Positions 57,601 to 58,188 of a DNA stretch of 64,000 bases are shown piece after piece. The notes under the pieces were generated by a model, which was not told where the DNA came from, made no database searches, and saw nothing but the letters and a program-made list of their open reading frames with translations. Source of the stretch: Strongylocentrotus droebachiensis (lineage: Eukaryota; Echinodermata; Echinoidea; Camarodonta; Strongylocentrotidae); the NCBI GenBank assembly GCA_035222895.1, contig JAVYIG010001819.1, positions 232,498-296,497 of the forward strand, in the 5' to 3' direction. The first letter of the stretch is position 1; every line of letters begins with the position of its first letter. The position numbers and the translations under genes are program-made.

Positions 57601-58188
57601 AGTGTAACAGTATAGTATTAATGACTGCTTTGAGAGAAATAGTTGTTTTATTACGCTCAAGGGAAGGTTAGAATTGTGCTATTCCCCGAGGCTTGCCGAG
57701 GGGAATAGCCCAATTGTAACCTTCCCGAGAGCGTATGAAAACAACTATTTCTCGAATATTAAAGCAGTCATTAATACTTTTATATGCCGAAAAAAAATAG
57801 ACTAAAAAAACGAAAAAAAATAGACTAAAAAATAAAAAATAAAAAATATTTTTCAATTTTCCCATTACTCTATCTTTTTAACATTAGCTTGATTGGTATC
57901 CTCCATCGCTCAAACCATTTTTTAACATGTAAACCTATGGGGTAACCATGGAGTAACCATGGTTATTAAAAAATATTGAAATGTTTATGCATGGTTACCG
58001 GGAATTTTACAGGAACAGTTGAAGTTTATGAATGCAATTCGACCAATCAGATGGCTGGATTTCTTAAGTGAGGTATATAACATAAAATATAGACTGGCAT
58101 GAAATTAAGTCAAAATTCTATGAAGAAAGGGATAGGAAACAAGATTTGGACACACACACATAGACACAAACACAATCTCACCTGACAT
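3577..58188 (-). CDS. KMT2C/D: KMT2C/KMT2D (MLL3/MLL4) histone H3K4 methyltransferase, whole gene (51 coding exons)
   Basis: Catalytic subunit of the KMT2C/D (Trr) COMPASS-like complex. The family monomethylates H3K4 at enhancers in the nucleus, with WDR5, RBBP5, ASH2L, DPY30, UTX, NCOA6 and PTIP. I joined 51 coding exons by AG/GT boundaries; every junction phase is consistent and the sum is 14,793 nt, or 4,930 residues. Visible in order: AT-hook-like RRGRGRPKR (26-34), ePHD1 (~178-388), PHD fingers (~390-600 and ~800-1010), an HMG-box-like region (~1510-1575), LxxLL motifs (~2506 and ~3700), a zinc cluster (~4160-4210), ePHD2 (~4404-4535), FYRN/FYRC (~4560-4740), a WIN motif with GCARAEP (~4730), SET (~4790-4900) and post-SET ending in CRKWMN. 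Vertebrate KMT2C and KMT2D arose from one ancestral gene, so this is best read as the single pre-duplication orthologue. The start codon is supported by an in-frame TAA upstream. Exact boundaries at a few junctions remain predictions. Confidence 0.95.
4172..4474 (-). CDS. KMT2C/D: KMT2C/D exon 51: core SET domain (residues 4800-4900)
   Basis: 101 codons, phase 0 to 0, between acceptor tttttaaacag and donor GAG|gtaggt. It contains the SAM-binding GLGLYAA motif, MVIEYIG, NRGVYMFRIDD, and the pseudoknot-forming RYINHSCNPNC followed by VAEVV. All the hallmark SET residues are present, so the enzyme is predicted to be active. The downstream reading frame runs through the donor into intron and should not be taken as protein. 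Confidence 0.97.
4818..4986 (-). CDS. KMT2C/D: KMT2C/D exon 50: pre-SET linker and start of SET (residues 4743-4799)
   Basis: 169 bp, entered with one base (AG|A gives Arg) and ending in phase 0 at CAG|gtgag. It encodes the family-specific linker FVHSKSSQYKRLKTEW and then NVYLARSQIQ, the first SET strand. The acceptor is ctatag. Similarity to vertebrate KMT2C/D is very high here. Confidence 0.95.
5569..5699 (-). CDS. KMT2C/D: KMT2C/D exon 49: end of FYRC and WIN motif (residues 4700-4743)
   Basis: 131 bp, phase 0 in, two bases out. It starts LPGVDLIQHYTFRFGR, the end of the FYRC region, then NPTGCARAEPRR. The GCARAEP core matches the WDR5-interaction (WIN) motif of KMT2 enzymes, whose arginine enters the WDR5 pocket. 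This supports assembly with the WRAD core. Confidence 0.95.
6668..6869 (+). mobile_element. MITE-like element, TTAA-flanked, copy 1
   Basis: A 202 bp segment with inverted termini (TTAAAGCCTGTCTGCACTAG at the left; the right end reads, reversed, TTTAAAGCCCCACTGAACTA). TTAA sits at both ends, as expected for a piggyBac-type target. A second copy in the opposite orientation lies at 10493-10688. It has no coding capacity and lies in the intron before exon 48. Confidence 0.7.
6883..7019 (-). CDS. KMT2C/D: KMT2C/D exon 48: FYRC (residues 4654-4699)
   Basis: 137 bp. It reads VWYKVLEPIAKLRRDADMLK, then FPTFLTGEDLFGLTEAA, the typical FY-rich C-terminal region of KMT2 proteins. It enters with two bases (previous exon ends in one) and leaves in phase 0 at TCG|gtgggt. 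Confidence 0.95.
7712..7900 (+). mobile_element. tRNA-derived SINE, family B, plus-strand copy
   Basis: Head reads TAGCTCAGTCGGGAGAGTAG (an A-box-like tRNA D-arm), then a degenerate B box GGATTCAAAACC. The body contains GAGGACCTAAAGCCGTCGG and ends GCTTTCTTAGCAGTC. A second copy lies reversed at 38484-38672. Not a functional tRNA, since the acceptor stem does not pair. Confidence 0.65.
7939..8101 (-). CDS. KMT2C/D: KMT2C/D exon 47: FYRN to FYRC (residues 4600-4654)
   Basis: 163 bp, phase 0 in, one base out before a perfect gtaagt donor. It encodes VGYESIRLYWSMRY, a Cys-containing NKRCSYSCTI segment and GRPEFSIRIMEQGHED, all conserved in the FYRN/FYRC fold. The neighbouring intron carries a SINE. 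Confidence 0.95.
8731..8851 (-). CDS. KMT2C/D: KMT2C/D exon 46: FYRN (residues 4559-4599)
   Basis: 121 bp, entered with one base (AA|C gives Asn) and ending in phase 0 at CCG|gtaagt. It encodes RVGSLIFKSLGQLLPHQM, the FY-rich N-terminal signature, and ends TSIYP, continuous with VGYES of the next exon. Confidence 0.95.
9497..9609 (-). CDS. KMT2C/D: KMT2C/D exon 45: end of second extended PHD (residues 4522-4559)
   Basis: 113 bp. It starts TMMCPLHAPSK, the last Cys/His pair of the extended PHD, then VVFRRVYISRDEHKQVAK, a conserved linker to FYRN. The acceptor is ctacag and the donor AA|gtaaga leaves two bases that join the C of exon 46. Confidence 0.94.
10120..10363 (-). CDS. KMT2C/D: KMT2C/D exon 44: second extended PHD (residues 4440-4521)
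   Basis: 244 bp, one base in (AG|G gives Arg), phase 0 out. It encodes LLNLNVDTWVHLNCALWSDE, then CTCCYCSKLGATISC and CNVYHFSCAMQ. These are the zinc ligands of the ePHD2 that reads histone H4 tail and nucleosome contacts in vertebrate KMT2C/D. It ends MFFKDK. Confidence 0.96.
10493..10688 (-). mobile_element. MITE-like element, TTAA-flanked, copy 2
   Basis: 196 bp, inverted relative to the copy at 6668-6869. It shares blocks such as ATAGCTACTTGCGCCCTCTA and TTTTCTTATGTTAATTGAGA with that copy on the opposite strand. Ends are TTAAAGCCCCACTGCACTAC and, reversed, TTAAAGCCTCTCTGCACTAG, with TTAA on both sides. Intronic. Confidence 0.7.
11063..11172 (-). CDS. KMT2C/D: KMT2C/D exon 43: start of second extended PHD (residues 4404-4440)
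   Basis: 110 bp. It encodes LIKKLGTSMRTSE, then ARCCVLCNGFGDGDTNGSAR, the first zinc knuckle of ePHD2. Phase 0 in, two bases out at GCAAG|gtgagt. Confidence 0.94.
11660..11890 (+). mobile_element. tRNA-derived SINE, family A, full-length-looking copy
   Basis: Starts GTGTTGGCTCAGTCAGTAGA (D-arm/A box). It has an anticodon-arm-like CCTCACAACCGG and a good B box GGTTCGAACCCC, then a non-tRNA body through CTGGCGCTGCTCAGTGGCTG and a TTTAATAAAATTT tail. A truncated relative is at 51525-51640. The tRNA part would fold with a CAC-like anticodon, but the acceptor stem fails. Confidence 0.72.
12127..12228 (-). CDS. KMT2C/D: KMT2C/D exon 42: basic Trp-rich linker (residues 4370-4403)
   Basis: 34 codons, phase 0 on both sides. 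It encodes PLVKKWKNIKWRRWHG and YRPPSDQDIGQ, conserved in KMT2C/D just before ePHD2. The intron on its 3' side contains a tRNA-derived SINE. Confidence 0.92.
12641..13323 (-). CDS. KMT2C/D: KMT2C/D exon 41: zinc cluster and Ser/Pro-rich linker (residues 4142-4369)
   Basis: 683 bp. It contains FCRHCDVLVVGEGVRKS and, about 12 residues on, VVFCSGACYLQH: a CxxC plus CxxxC pair that corresponds to the conserved KMT2C/D zinc cluster after the disordered middle. The rest is Ser/Pro/Thr-rich and ends LTLKTGTRRRPALGDEL. Two bases in (G|AT gives Asp), phase 0 out. Confidence 0.92.
13628..13831 (-). CDS. KMT2C/D: KMT2C/D exon 40 (residues 4074-4142)
   Basis: 204 bp, two bases in, one out. It encodes VEGVLSAFSKLLGIKEPSNF, matching the conserved helix AAFSDLLHV-type segment of vertebrate KMT2C. 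No named domain. It ends STSPVA before gtatga. Confidence 0.88.
14245..14418 (-). CDS. KMT2C/D: KMT2C/D exon 39 (residues 4016-4074)
   Basis: 174 bp. It encodes ADIVISSSPECEENEAQEPS and later GSPTIPIIKPTPRK; SSSPE and P-I-I-P are shared with vertebrate KMT2C. The acceptor is a tandem CAGTAG, so inclusion of one extra Val may vary. Two bases in, one out. Confidence 0.88.
14419..16687 (-). other. 2.27 kb intron 38
   Basis: AT-rich sequence without recognisable coding content. It holds (TA)n runs near 15627, 16127 and 16550, and a (TAG)n microsatellite near 16512-16532. The small open frames here have no domain or splice context. Confidence 0.6.
16688..16891 (-). CDS. KMT2C/D: KMT2C/D exon 38: poly-Thr segment (residues 3948-4016)
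   Basis: 204 bp. It begins with a run of nine Thr encoded by an ACC repeat, then STITNTVQSSEVTVLTGDEV and a Gly/Ser-rich end. Its phase (two in, one out) joins both neighbours exactly. Sequence conservation is low, so the call rests on phase, splice sites and open frame. Confidence 0.8.
16857..16889 (-). repeat. (ACC)n poly-Thr repeat at the start of exon 38
   Basis: Pure ACC run immediately after the acceptor, read as a stretch of Thr. On the plus strand it is GGT repeated. Confidence 0.85.
16892..19238 (-). other. 2.35 kb intron 37
   Basis: AT-rich intron between the giant exon and the poly-Thr exon. The phases of the flanking exons match directly, so no missing exon is required. I see no repeat family in it. 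Confidence 0.6.
19239..23381 (-). CDS. KMT2C/D: KMT2C/D exon 37: giant Pro/Met/Gln-rich disordered exon (residues 2567-3948)
   Basis: 4,143 bp with no stop. Visible are a Met/Pro/Gly-rich start; a charged coiled coil (EEWIFNKDRKLQLRLKFFE onwards, ~2840-2937) ending in a Gln-rich stretch; a nine-unit MVPHSP repeat; DNNPFSETFQQRERMERLRE (a second coiled coil, ~3434-3470) that matches vertebrate KMT2C closely; LLKQLL (~3700), an LxxLL nuclear-receptor box; and a Lys-rich run near 3840. Two bases in (G|AA gives Glu), one base out at CAAG|gtagg. The frame upstream of 23381 is intron, so the ATG near 23547 is not a start. Confidence 0.96.
21334..21515 (-). repeat. In-frame 18-bp tandem repeat (MVPHSP)n in exon 37
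   Basis: Nine successive units of the hexapeptide MVPHSP or MVPQSP, one with an extra Met. DNA units are close to each other (e.g. CCATTGGAGAGTGGGGAA on the plus strand), so the expansion is young. Embedded in a wider SPM-rich region. Confidence 0.9.
24183..26975 (-). CDS. KMT2C/D: KMT2C/D exon 36: large disordered exon with LxxLL (residues 1636-2567)
   Basis: 2,793 bp. It holds Ser/Pro/Met/Gln-rich sequence, a basic helix with HIRQLLVRQQEKRRMRREQ, an acidic LSGELDLIDF patch, a Ser/Thr-rich half, and near the end EQPLLLQDLLEKEKREQQ. The LLQDLL there is an LxxLL motif conserved in vertebrate KMT2C/D. A 10-residue repeat containing SPAHAM occurs three times near its start. The acceptor is ttaacag; the ATG just inside it is internal, not a start codon. 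Confidence 0.96.
26475..26555 (-). repeat. In-frame 30-bp repeat (SPAHAMSVG)n in exon 36
   Basis: Three near-identical 10-residue units containing SPAHAM; the third has diverged to PVD at its end. DNA units are almost identical. Confidence 0.85.
27416..27596 (-). CDS. KMT2C/D: KMT2C/D exon 35 (residues 1576-1636)
   Basis: 181 bp, phase 0 in, one base out (G|AA gives Glu). It reads IHQQKRQKFDGDLMSDGQ, then a Pro/Gln-rich tail with PGTPIPGTPMSP. It follows the HMG-like region directly. The longest open frame over this stretch is a shadow in another phase. Confidence 0.9.
28810..28860 (-). CDS. KMT2C/D: KMT2C/D exon 34: end of HMG-box-like region, 51-bp exon (residues 1559-1575)
   Basis: A 17-codon micro-exon reading LLARENRAAQRIKEAQK, matching the ARDNRAA-type helix that closes the HMG-like domain in vertebrate KMT2C/D. 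Acceptor ttgcag, donor AAG|gtatgc, phase 0 on both sides. It is too short to show up as an open frame of its own. Confidence 0.93.
30223..30296 (-). CDS. KMT2C/D: KMT2C/D exon 33: HMG-box-like region (residues 1534-1558)
   Basis: 74 bp encoding WPSRAKQIAKLWRKAGS, the core helix of the HMG-box-like domain. Two bases in, phase 0 out at TTG|gtaagt. Confidence 0.94.
30724..30929 (-). CDS. KMT2C/D: KMT2C/D exon 32: start of HMG-box-like region (residues 1465-1534)
   Basis: 206 bp. After a Pro/Gly-rich start it encodes KKWEKDEPLGNQATISPVLY and ANINYPDLKKDFP, a block highly conserved in KMT2C (W.K.EPLG, VLYANIN). One base in, one base out; the donor is the less common gttggt. Confidence 0.94.
31364..31535 (-). 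CDS. KMT2C/D: KMT2C/D exon 31: His/Gln-rich linker (residues 1408-1465)
   Basis: 172 bp, two bases in and two out. It encodes GVDGNATNTATPST, then an HQHHHHHHQQQQ-type tract and LPLTQQLVQ. It is low complexity, supported by the splice sites and exact phase match. Confidence 0.85.
32073..32220. mobile_element. MITE-like inverted-repeat element
   Basis: About 148 bp with inverted ends: GTCCTG near the left edge and CAGGAC at the right. Inside these, AAGAGTTGCGATTGATTCAA pairs with TTGAATTAATCTCAACTCTT. The middle repeats the GCGATTAATT theme. It starts about 25 bp beyond the donor of exon 30. Confidence 0.6.
32246..32347 (-). CDS. KMT2C/D: KMT2C/D exon 30 (residues 1374-1408)
   Basis: 102 bp encoding DLAHIDSKEVEDLFSGVLSP and a His/Thr/Ser end. 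Acceptor catcatcag, donor CTCAG|gtaac. A MITE-like inverted repeat begins only about 25 bp into the following intron. Confidence 0.85.
32750..32896 (-). CDS. KMT2C/D: KMT2C/D exon 29 (residues 1325-1374)
   Basis: 147 bp encoding LDIDSIDAEATHSSTTGQ and HLNELDSLLSYNLHIVPE. Acidic and Ser-rich, no named domain. Two bases in, one out at CGAAG|gtaagc. Confidence 0.86.
33318..33441 (-). CDS. KMT2C/D: KMT2C/D exon 28 (residues 1284-1325)
   Basis: 124 bp, phase 0 in, one base out. It encodes SAATVDGAAGVLGSGEDPLN and FLPQDELLGMLIGDGL. Two GT donors 6 nt apart are both phase-compatible (G|gtgaaa and A|gtgagt). I use the stronger gtgagt; the other would end the exon at 33324 and change the junction by two residues. 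Confidence 0.83.
33830..34130 (-). mobile_element. Possible SINE, minus strand
   Basis: On the minus strand a B-box-like GGGTTCAAATCCAACC near 34085 is followed by about 250 bp of more GC-rich unique-looking sequence (AGTCACCATCTTTGCATGTT, GGGGGAAACCCTAGTGTCAT). That layout fits a tRNA head plus body. There is only one copy in this window, so it is not confirmed. Confidence 0.4.
34193..34414 (-). CDS. KMT2C/D: KMT2C/D exon 27 (residues 1210-1283)
   Basis: 222 bp, phase 0 both sides. It begins EAFFGKMLLNSS, continuing FPSYLQ of the previous exon to give the conserved KMT2C/D FP.YLQEAFFG motif. The rest is Ser/His/Thr-rich and polar. Confidence 0.92.
35201..35313 (-). CDS. KMT2C/D: KMT2C/D exon 26: basic segment, FPSYLQ (residues 1172-1209)
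   Basis: 113 bp. All three frames are open over this exon. The correct one is fixed by phase and family similarity: EKSKKRKRAHKRSQLENQFP then SYLQ, joining EAFFG of the next exon. Two bases in (C|TT gives Leu), phase 0 out. KKRKRAHKR is a likely nuclear localisation signal. Confidence 0.92.
35818..35946 (-). CDS. KMT2C/D: KMT2C/D exon 25 (residues 1129-1172)
   Basis: 129 bp encoding GVGGFIAKPRGFHSHKENR and AAMSRSMSEGASDTMDSIRD. Acceptor ttccag, donor GAGC|gtaagt. Gly/basic then Ser-rich; no named domain. Confidence 0.87.
36708..36848 (-). CDS. KMT2C/D: KMT2C/D exon 24: poly-His segment (residues 1082-1129)
   Basis: 141 bp. It encodes DPEKWRGFSHGEKNDSS, an eleven-residue His run, then DKKKSKHRSSLRPG. 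Two bases in, one out at CCAG|gtaagc. The His tract is a CAT/CAC repeat. Confidence 0.87.
36741..36780 (-). repeat. (CAT/CAC)n poly-His repeat in exon 24
   Basis: Trinucleotide run encoding an eleven-His tract, CAT and CAC codons mixed. Polymorphism is likely. Confidence 0.85.
37538..37750 (-). CDS. KMT2C/D: KMT2C/D exon 23 (residues 1011-1082)
   Basis: 213 bp encoding ELHNKEFSVEGVRLTETGF, HKKSKKVRSSLKMG and LADPHSDISKIADQEYDPE. It carries conserved LTETG and basic stretches of the linker after the second PHD cluster. The donor GAAG|gtattg is weak, but the phase fits exon 24. Confidence 0.87.
38238..38416 (-). CDS. KMT2C/D: KMT2C/D exon 22: last PHD of second cluster (residues 951-1011)
   Basis: 179 bp. 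WEHALCNSLYTEDETERAM and GFICTLCRPFLP supply the final His/Cys ligands of the PHD finger, followed by a Pro/Glu-rich tail. One base in, one out at CCAG|gtacat. Confidence 0.93.
38484..38672 (-). mobile_element. tRNA-derived SINE, family B, minus-strand copy
   Basis: Reverse complement matches the copy at 7712-7900 through GGAGAGGACCTAAAGCCGTC, TTACAAGCAT and TTTCTTAGCAGTC. Its head reads AGGTGCAATGGATAAATGGT with a decayed promoter. It lies in the intron between exons 21 and 22. Confidence 0.65.
39061..39225 (-). CDS. KMT2C/D: KMT2C/D exon 21: PHD fingers of second cluster (residues 896-951)
   Basis: 165 bp: CVCCTHCGSVTPGE, NNYTQCGPCASM, HCAYCYRSYRDNELLCQC and SHCQR. The Cys spacing and the NNYTQC.PCAS block match KMT2C/D PHD 5/6. 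One base in (TG|G gives Trp), two out. Confidence 0.95.
39880..40061 (-). CDS. KMT2C/D: KMT2C/D exon 20: PHD finger (residues 836-896)
   Basis: 182 bp: ITKVVLSKGWRCLDCTVC, EGCGKSSDEARLLLCDDCD, then ISYHTYCLDPPLQTVPKGG and WKCKW. Nearly identical to vertebrate KMT2C/D and one of the strongest homology blocks in the window. Phase 0 in, two bases out. Confidence 0.97.
40783..40887 (-). CDS. KMT2C/D: KMT2C/D exon 19: PHD finger (residues 801-835)
   Basis: 35 codons: DMCLSCGSFGLGSEGRLLTC, then SQCGQCYHPYCVSIK. First finger of the second PHD cluster. Phase 0 both sides, acceptor gagtag. The longest open frame at this place is in another phase and should be ignored. Confidence 0.96.
41524..41658 (-). 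CDS. KMT2C/D: KMT2C/D exon 18 (residues 756-800)
   Basis: 45 codons: acidic PEDEEELIDPVVVEK, then SMHSTVVLFSVDDKFTATQ. The H.TVVLFS..DKFT block directly precedes the second PHD cluster in KMT2C/D. Phase 0 both sides. Confidence 0.94.
42245..42370 (-). CDS. KMT2C/D: KMT2C/D exon 17: Gly/Arg-rich basic segment (residues 714-755)
   Basis: 42 codons: GRGSSSYAAVGRRRRQGGGN, then GGRRGPKPKIKIAAILPASP. Comparable to the RG-rich GAGLSGRGGRGR segment of vertebrate KMT2C; probably DNA/RNA-binding or a nuclear localisation signal. Phase 0 both sides, donor CCA|gtaagt. Confidence 0.92.
42620..42724. repeat. Long near-perfect palindrome (foldback)
   Basis: Perfect 23-bp arms at 42632-42654 and 42690-42712 (TTTTCACGAAGTGACGGTAG then TGA), extended with few mismatches by ATATCGTC/GACGATAT outside. 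Spacer 35 nt. Intronic. Likely a small foldback element. Confidence 0.8.
43127..43273 (-). CDS. KMT2C/D: KMT2C/D exon 16 (residues 665-713)
   Basis: 49 codons: QEFSASLSGSSGLSMTIASV, KPLDRLSQLERMGRRRFSGR and PR. The acceptor is a tandem CAGCAG, so the first Gln may be optional. Phase 0 both sides. Confidence 0.88.
43685..43872 (+). mobile_element. Possible SINE, plus strand
   Basis: Begins GGGGGCGTTGTGCCGTGTGC, then CTGTAATCCAGC, and has a B-box-like CAGGTTCAAAACTG about 70 bp on. It ends in a (CA)-rich tail. Single copy in the window. The resemblance of the head to Alu-type SINEs is superficial. Confidence 0.4.
43902..44077 (-). CDS. KMT2C/D: KMT2C/D exon 15: Ser-rich linker (residues 606-664)
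   Basis: 176 bp: RRSPFASSSRTPPHLPIPDD, then SLSASSVQEDSLSLSSIDTD and DRRPELQ. Polar linker after the first PHD cluster. Two bases in, phase 0 out at CAG|gtatgt. Confidence 0.88.
44509..44669 (-). CDS. KMT2C/D: KMT2C/D exon 14: end of first PHD cluster (residues 552-606)
   Basis: 161 bp: YVHADCDDRTVIGKYQQSK and PYKCPDCRHRPN complete the third PHD finger of the first cluster, then LELERRRSASPFED. One base in (AG|A gives Arg), one out at the gttagt donor. Confidence 0.94.
45275..45468 (-). CDS. KMT2C/D: KMT2C/D exon 13: PHD finger of first cluster (residues 488-552)
   Basis: 194 bp: TCRVCTDCGARTPG, WHHNYTVCDSCYQQRNKGY and CCPICGKAYRHHT, with CHLCNR at the end. The WHHN..CD.CYQQ signature is diagnostic of KMT2C PHD3. 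Phase 0 in, two bases out. Confidence 0.96.
46097..46211 (-). CDS. KMT2C/D: KMT2C/D exon 12: PHD finger (residues 449-487)
   Basis: 115 bp: QPGDDNKMLVCDTCDKGYHT, then FCLKPAMITIPKNGWKCK. Strong match to the second finger of the first PHD cluster. One base in, phase 0 out at a gtaagt donor. Confidence 0.96.
46629..46809 (-). CDS. KMT2C/D: KMT2C/D exon 11: first PHD finger (residues 389-449)
   Basis: 181 bp: ELECAICDLPGNLSESLFC, TSCGQHYHGSCLDPPV and GWQCPNCKICQTCR. Canonical C4HC3 spacing; this is the first standard PHD after ePHD1. Two bases in (G|TT gives Val), two out. The intron before it is 2 kb and holds a composite repeat element. Confidence 0.95.
47440..48200 (+). repeat. Tandem repeat, ~150-170 bp unit, at least four copies
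   Basis: Repeated blocks TTTAGTGTTCCAAATTTAGC or close variants, followed by TCTACCAGATAAGGCAAACC, AAATCGGTC and TTTGCATAAATTA, occur at about 47.51, 47.67, 47.84 and 48.0 kb, with a decayed one near 48.15 kb. Part of the composite element. Confidence 0.75.
48236..48616 (+). repeat. Tandem duplication, ~190 bp unit, two copies
   Basis: Both units run from ACATAGTCCAAGTCTGTTGA through TTGACCTTGACTTTGTGATC to ACTTAACCTTAGGTTAAGTT with only a few differences. The end of each unit contains the palindrome AACCTTAGGTT. Part of the composite element. Confidence 0.8.
48629..48676 (+). repeat. GC-rich (GTCGCC)n/(GCC)n microsatellite
   Basis: A run of GCCGTC hexamers and GCC triplets, the most GC-rich stretch of an otherwise AT-rich region. 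It is noncoding here, just before the inverted end of the composite element. Confidence 0.85.
48767..48824 (-). CDS. KMT2C/D: KMT2C/D exon 10: end of first extended PHD, 58-bp exon (residues 370-389)
   Basis: Short exon reading GIKSLILLCPEHLDLAEERV. LCPEH carries the last ePHD1 ligands. Acceptor ccatag, donor GGG|gtaagt (one of two overlapping GG/GT choices fixed by phase). The composite repeat element 47300-48733 ends about 30 bp beyond its donor. Confidence 0.93.
49265..49369 (-). CDS. KMT2C/D: KMT2C/D exon 9: first extended PHD (residues 335-369)
   Basis: 35 codons: RCSYCHRFGATIFCVEQGC, then NRVYHYPCAASGGSFQ. Central zinc-binding part of ePHD1 (HYPCA motif). Phase 0 both sides. Confidence 0.96.
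50072..50234 (+). mobile_element. MITE-like element with CAGTCAAACCTG termini, copy 1
   Basis: 163 bp bounded by perfect 14-bp inverted termini, TACAGTCAAACCTG and CAGGTTTGACTGTA. The inside contains short repeats of GACCACCTGTCTACAAAGAC. A related, degraded copy is at 55212-55402. Intronic, between exons 8 and 9. Confidence 0.75.
50510..50619 (-). CDS. KMT2C/D: KMT2C/D exon 8: first extended PHD (residues 298-334)
   Basis: 110 bp: HTTAHHCCAAWSDGVCQNE, then LLNVDKAVFSGITQ. HHCCAAWS corresponds to the H..C..W ligands of ePHD1, and NVDKAV is shared with vertebrate KMT2C. Two bases in, phase 0 out. Confidence 0.94.
51298..51521. repeat. ~80-bp inverted repeat with 61-nt spacer
   Basis: Left arm 51298-51379 (CACTATGAACATGACGGACA onwards) is the near-exact reverse complement of 51441-51521, with only a handful of mismatches. 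The truncated SINE begins immediately to the right. A transcript would form a long hairpin. Confidence 0.85.
51525..51640 (-). mobile_element. tRNA-derived SINE, family A, truncated copy
   Basis: On the minus strand it reads TGGTGGCTCAGTGGTTAGAG then GTGGGTTCGAATCCCGGCCA and GTCATACCAAAGA, sharing A and B boxes and the ATACCAAA continuation with the copy at 11660. It ends abruptly next to an inverted repeat. Intronic, between exons 7 and 8. Confidence 0.65.
51691..51821 (-). CDS. KMT2C/D: KMT2C/D exon 7 (residues 254-298)
   Basis: 131 bp: DRSKSPRRSNPDSIKDPS, then LDGLDELSHVGHADEPDLQT and LFELAG. Equivalent to the ELSLVGLPD..D.QALFDSTG segment inside ePHD1 of KMT2C. One base in, one out. Confidence 0.92.
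52138..52374 (-). CDS. KMT2C/D: KMT2C/D exon 6: start of first extended PHD (residues 175-254)
   Basis: 237 bp: SDPSCSLCCCGERSLLGQGD, then LLRFDSTPGFNPFRKPLP and a basic tail. The CxxCxCGE.S.LGQGDL motif is the characteristic ePHD1 start. The acceptor lies in CAGTAGCAG, allowing three in-frame choices. One base in, two out. Confidence 0.94.
52878..53261 (-). CDS. KMT2C/D: KMT2C/D exon 5: acidic N-terminal linker (residues 47-175)
   Basis: 384 bp: VEGGSEEEPTDLAITMDT, an acidic SPEEEEEEPEDDDPGD run, and a Ser/Gly/Asp-rich end at DCNNG. No domain. One base in (AG|A gives Arg), two out at GG|gtgagt. The GTG at its start is not an initiation codon. Confidence 0.9.
53858..53952 (-). CDS. KMT2C/D: KMT2C/D exon 4: AT-hook-like motif (residues 16-47)
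   Basis: 95 bp: VSMDVESIPQRRGRGRPKRE, then TFNVNERRKGL. RGRPKR is an AT-hook core, as in the RPRGRPRK segment of vertebrate KMT2C. Phase 0 in, two bases out. An internal ATG (MDVES) could be an alternative start. Confidence 0.88.
54041..55167 (+). repeat. 562-bp direct tandem duplication
   Basis: Two copies, 54041-54602 and 54603-about 55167, differ by only two or three substitutions and in a T-run. Both begin TTTCGAGTACATATAAGTAA and end ATTATTAACATCATTTTT. The open frames seen in each copy are identical by duplication, not by coding constraint. Intron between exons 3 and 4. Confidence 0.93.
55212..55402 (-). mobile_element. MITE-like element with CAGTCAAACCTG terminus, copy 2
   Basis: Right end reads CAGGTTTGACTGTA, as in the copy at 50072. 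The interior shares GGTGGTCACTAAAGCAGG and AATGAGAAATCATTTCAAGG with it on the opposite strand. The left terminus is eroded and interrupted by an ACATGT repeat. It lies just after the 562-bp duplication. Confidence 0.65.
55680..55717 (-). CDS. KMT2C/D: KMT2C/D exon 3: 38-bp exon (residues 3-15)
   Basis: Small exon reading RRKRLGHKPESE after a split Gly codon. Acceptor preceded by a (CT)n pyrimidine tract, donor GAG|gtgagt. It links the start codon exon to the AT-hook exon in frame. Too short for independent homology. Confidence 0.8.
55724..55742 (+). repeat. (GA)n microsatellite forming the pyrimidine tract of exon 3
   Basis: On the minus strand this is a (CT)n run directly upstream of the exon 3 acceptor, so it doubles as the polypyrimidine tract. 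Confidence 0.8.
56728..57200. mobile_element. Possible inverted-repeat element
   Basis: Left end GGGAAAGTCCACCCTAGAGT and right end (reversed) TTAAAGGAATAGTCCACCAT share an AGTCCACC core and a downstream GATTTTCA/CAATTTTCA block in inverted orientation. Imperfect termini, no coding content, intronic. Confidence 0.45.
57614..57778. repeat. 165-bp near-perfect hairpin (foldback element)
   Basis: Left half AGTATTAATGACTGCTTT through GGGAAGGTT and GCTATTCCCCGAGG pairs with the right half GGGGAATAGC, AACCTTCCCGAGAGCGTA, AACAACTATTTCTC and GCAGTCATTAATACT. Arms are about 75-80 bp with very little loop. Intronic, between exons 2 and 3. Confidence 0.88.
58182..58188 (-). CDS. KMT2C/D: KMT2C/D exon 2, coding part: start codon ATG TCA G (residues 1-3)
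   Basis: ATG TCA G followed by donor gtgaga. Joined to exon 3 it gives MSGRRKRLGHK. Reading back from the ATG, the same frame meets TAA eight codons upstream, so no longer N-terminus is possible on this exon. The 5' limit of the exon is not clear. The basic start resembles that of vertebrate KMT2C, which also opens with a short acidic/basic leader before an AT-hook. Confidence 0.72.

Larger units (their letters stand above)
3670..58181 (-). other. Introns of KMT2C/D without a recognised element
   Basis: Introns longer than 300 bp in which I recognise no gene, RNA or repeat family include 3670-4171, 4475-4817, 4987-5568, 8102-8730, 8852-9496, 9610-10119, 12229-12640, 13324-13627, 13832-14244, 23382-24182, 26976-27415, 27597-28809, 28861-30222, 35314-35817, 35947-36707, 36849-37537, 37751-38237, 39226-39879, 40062-40782, 40888-41523, 41659-42244, 44670-45274, 45469-46096, 48825-49264 and 52375-52877. 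They are AT-rich with simple repeats only. Every intron bounded by coding exons on both sides follows the GT-AG rule in this model. Confidence 0.6.
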
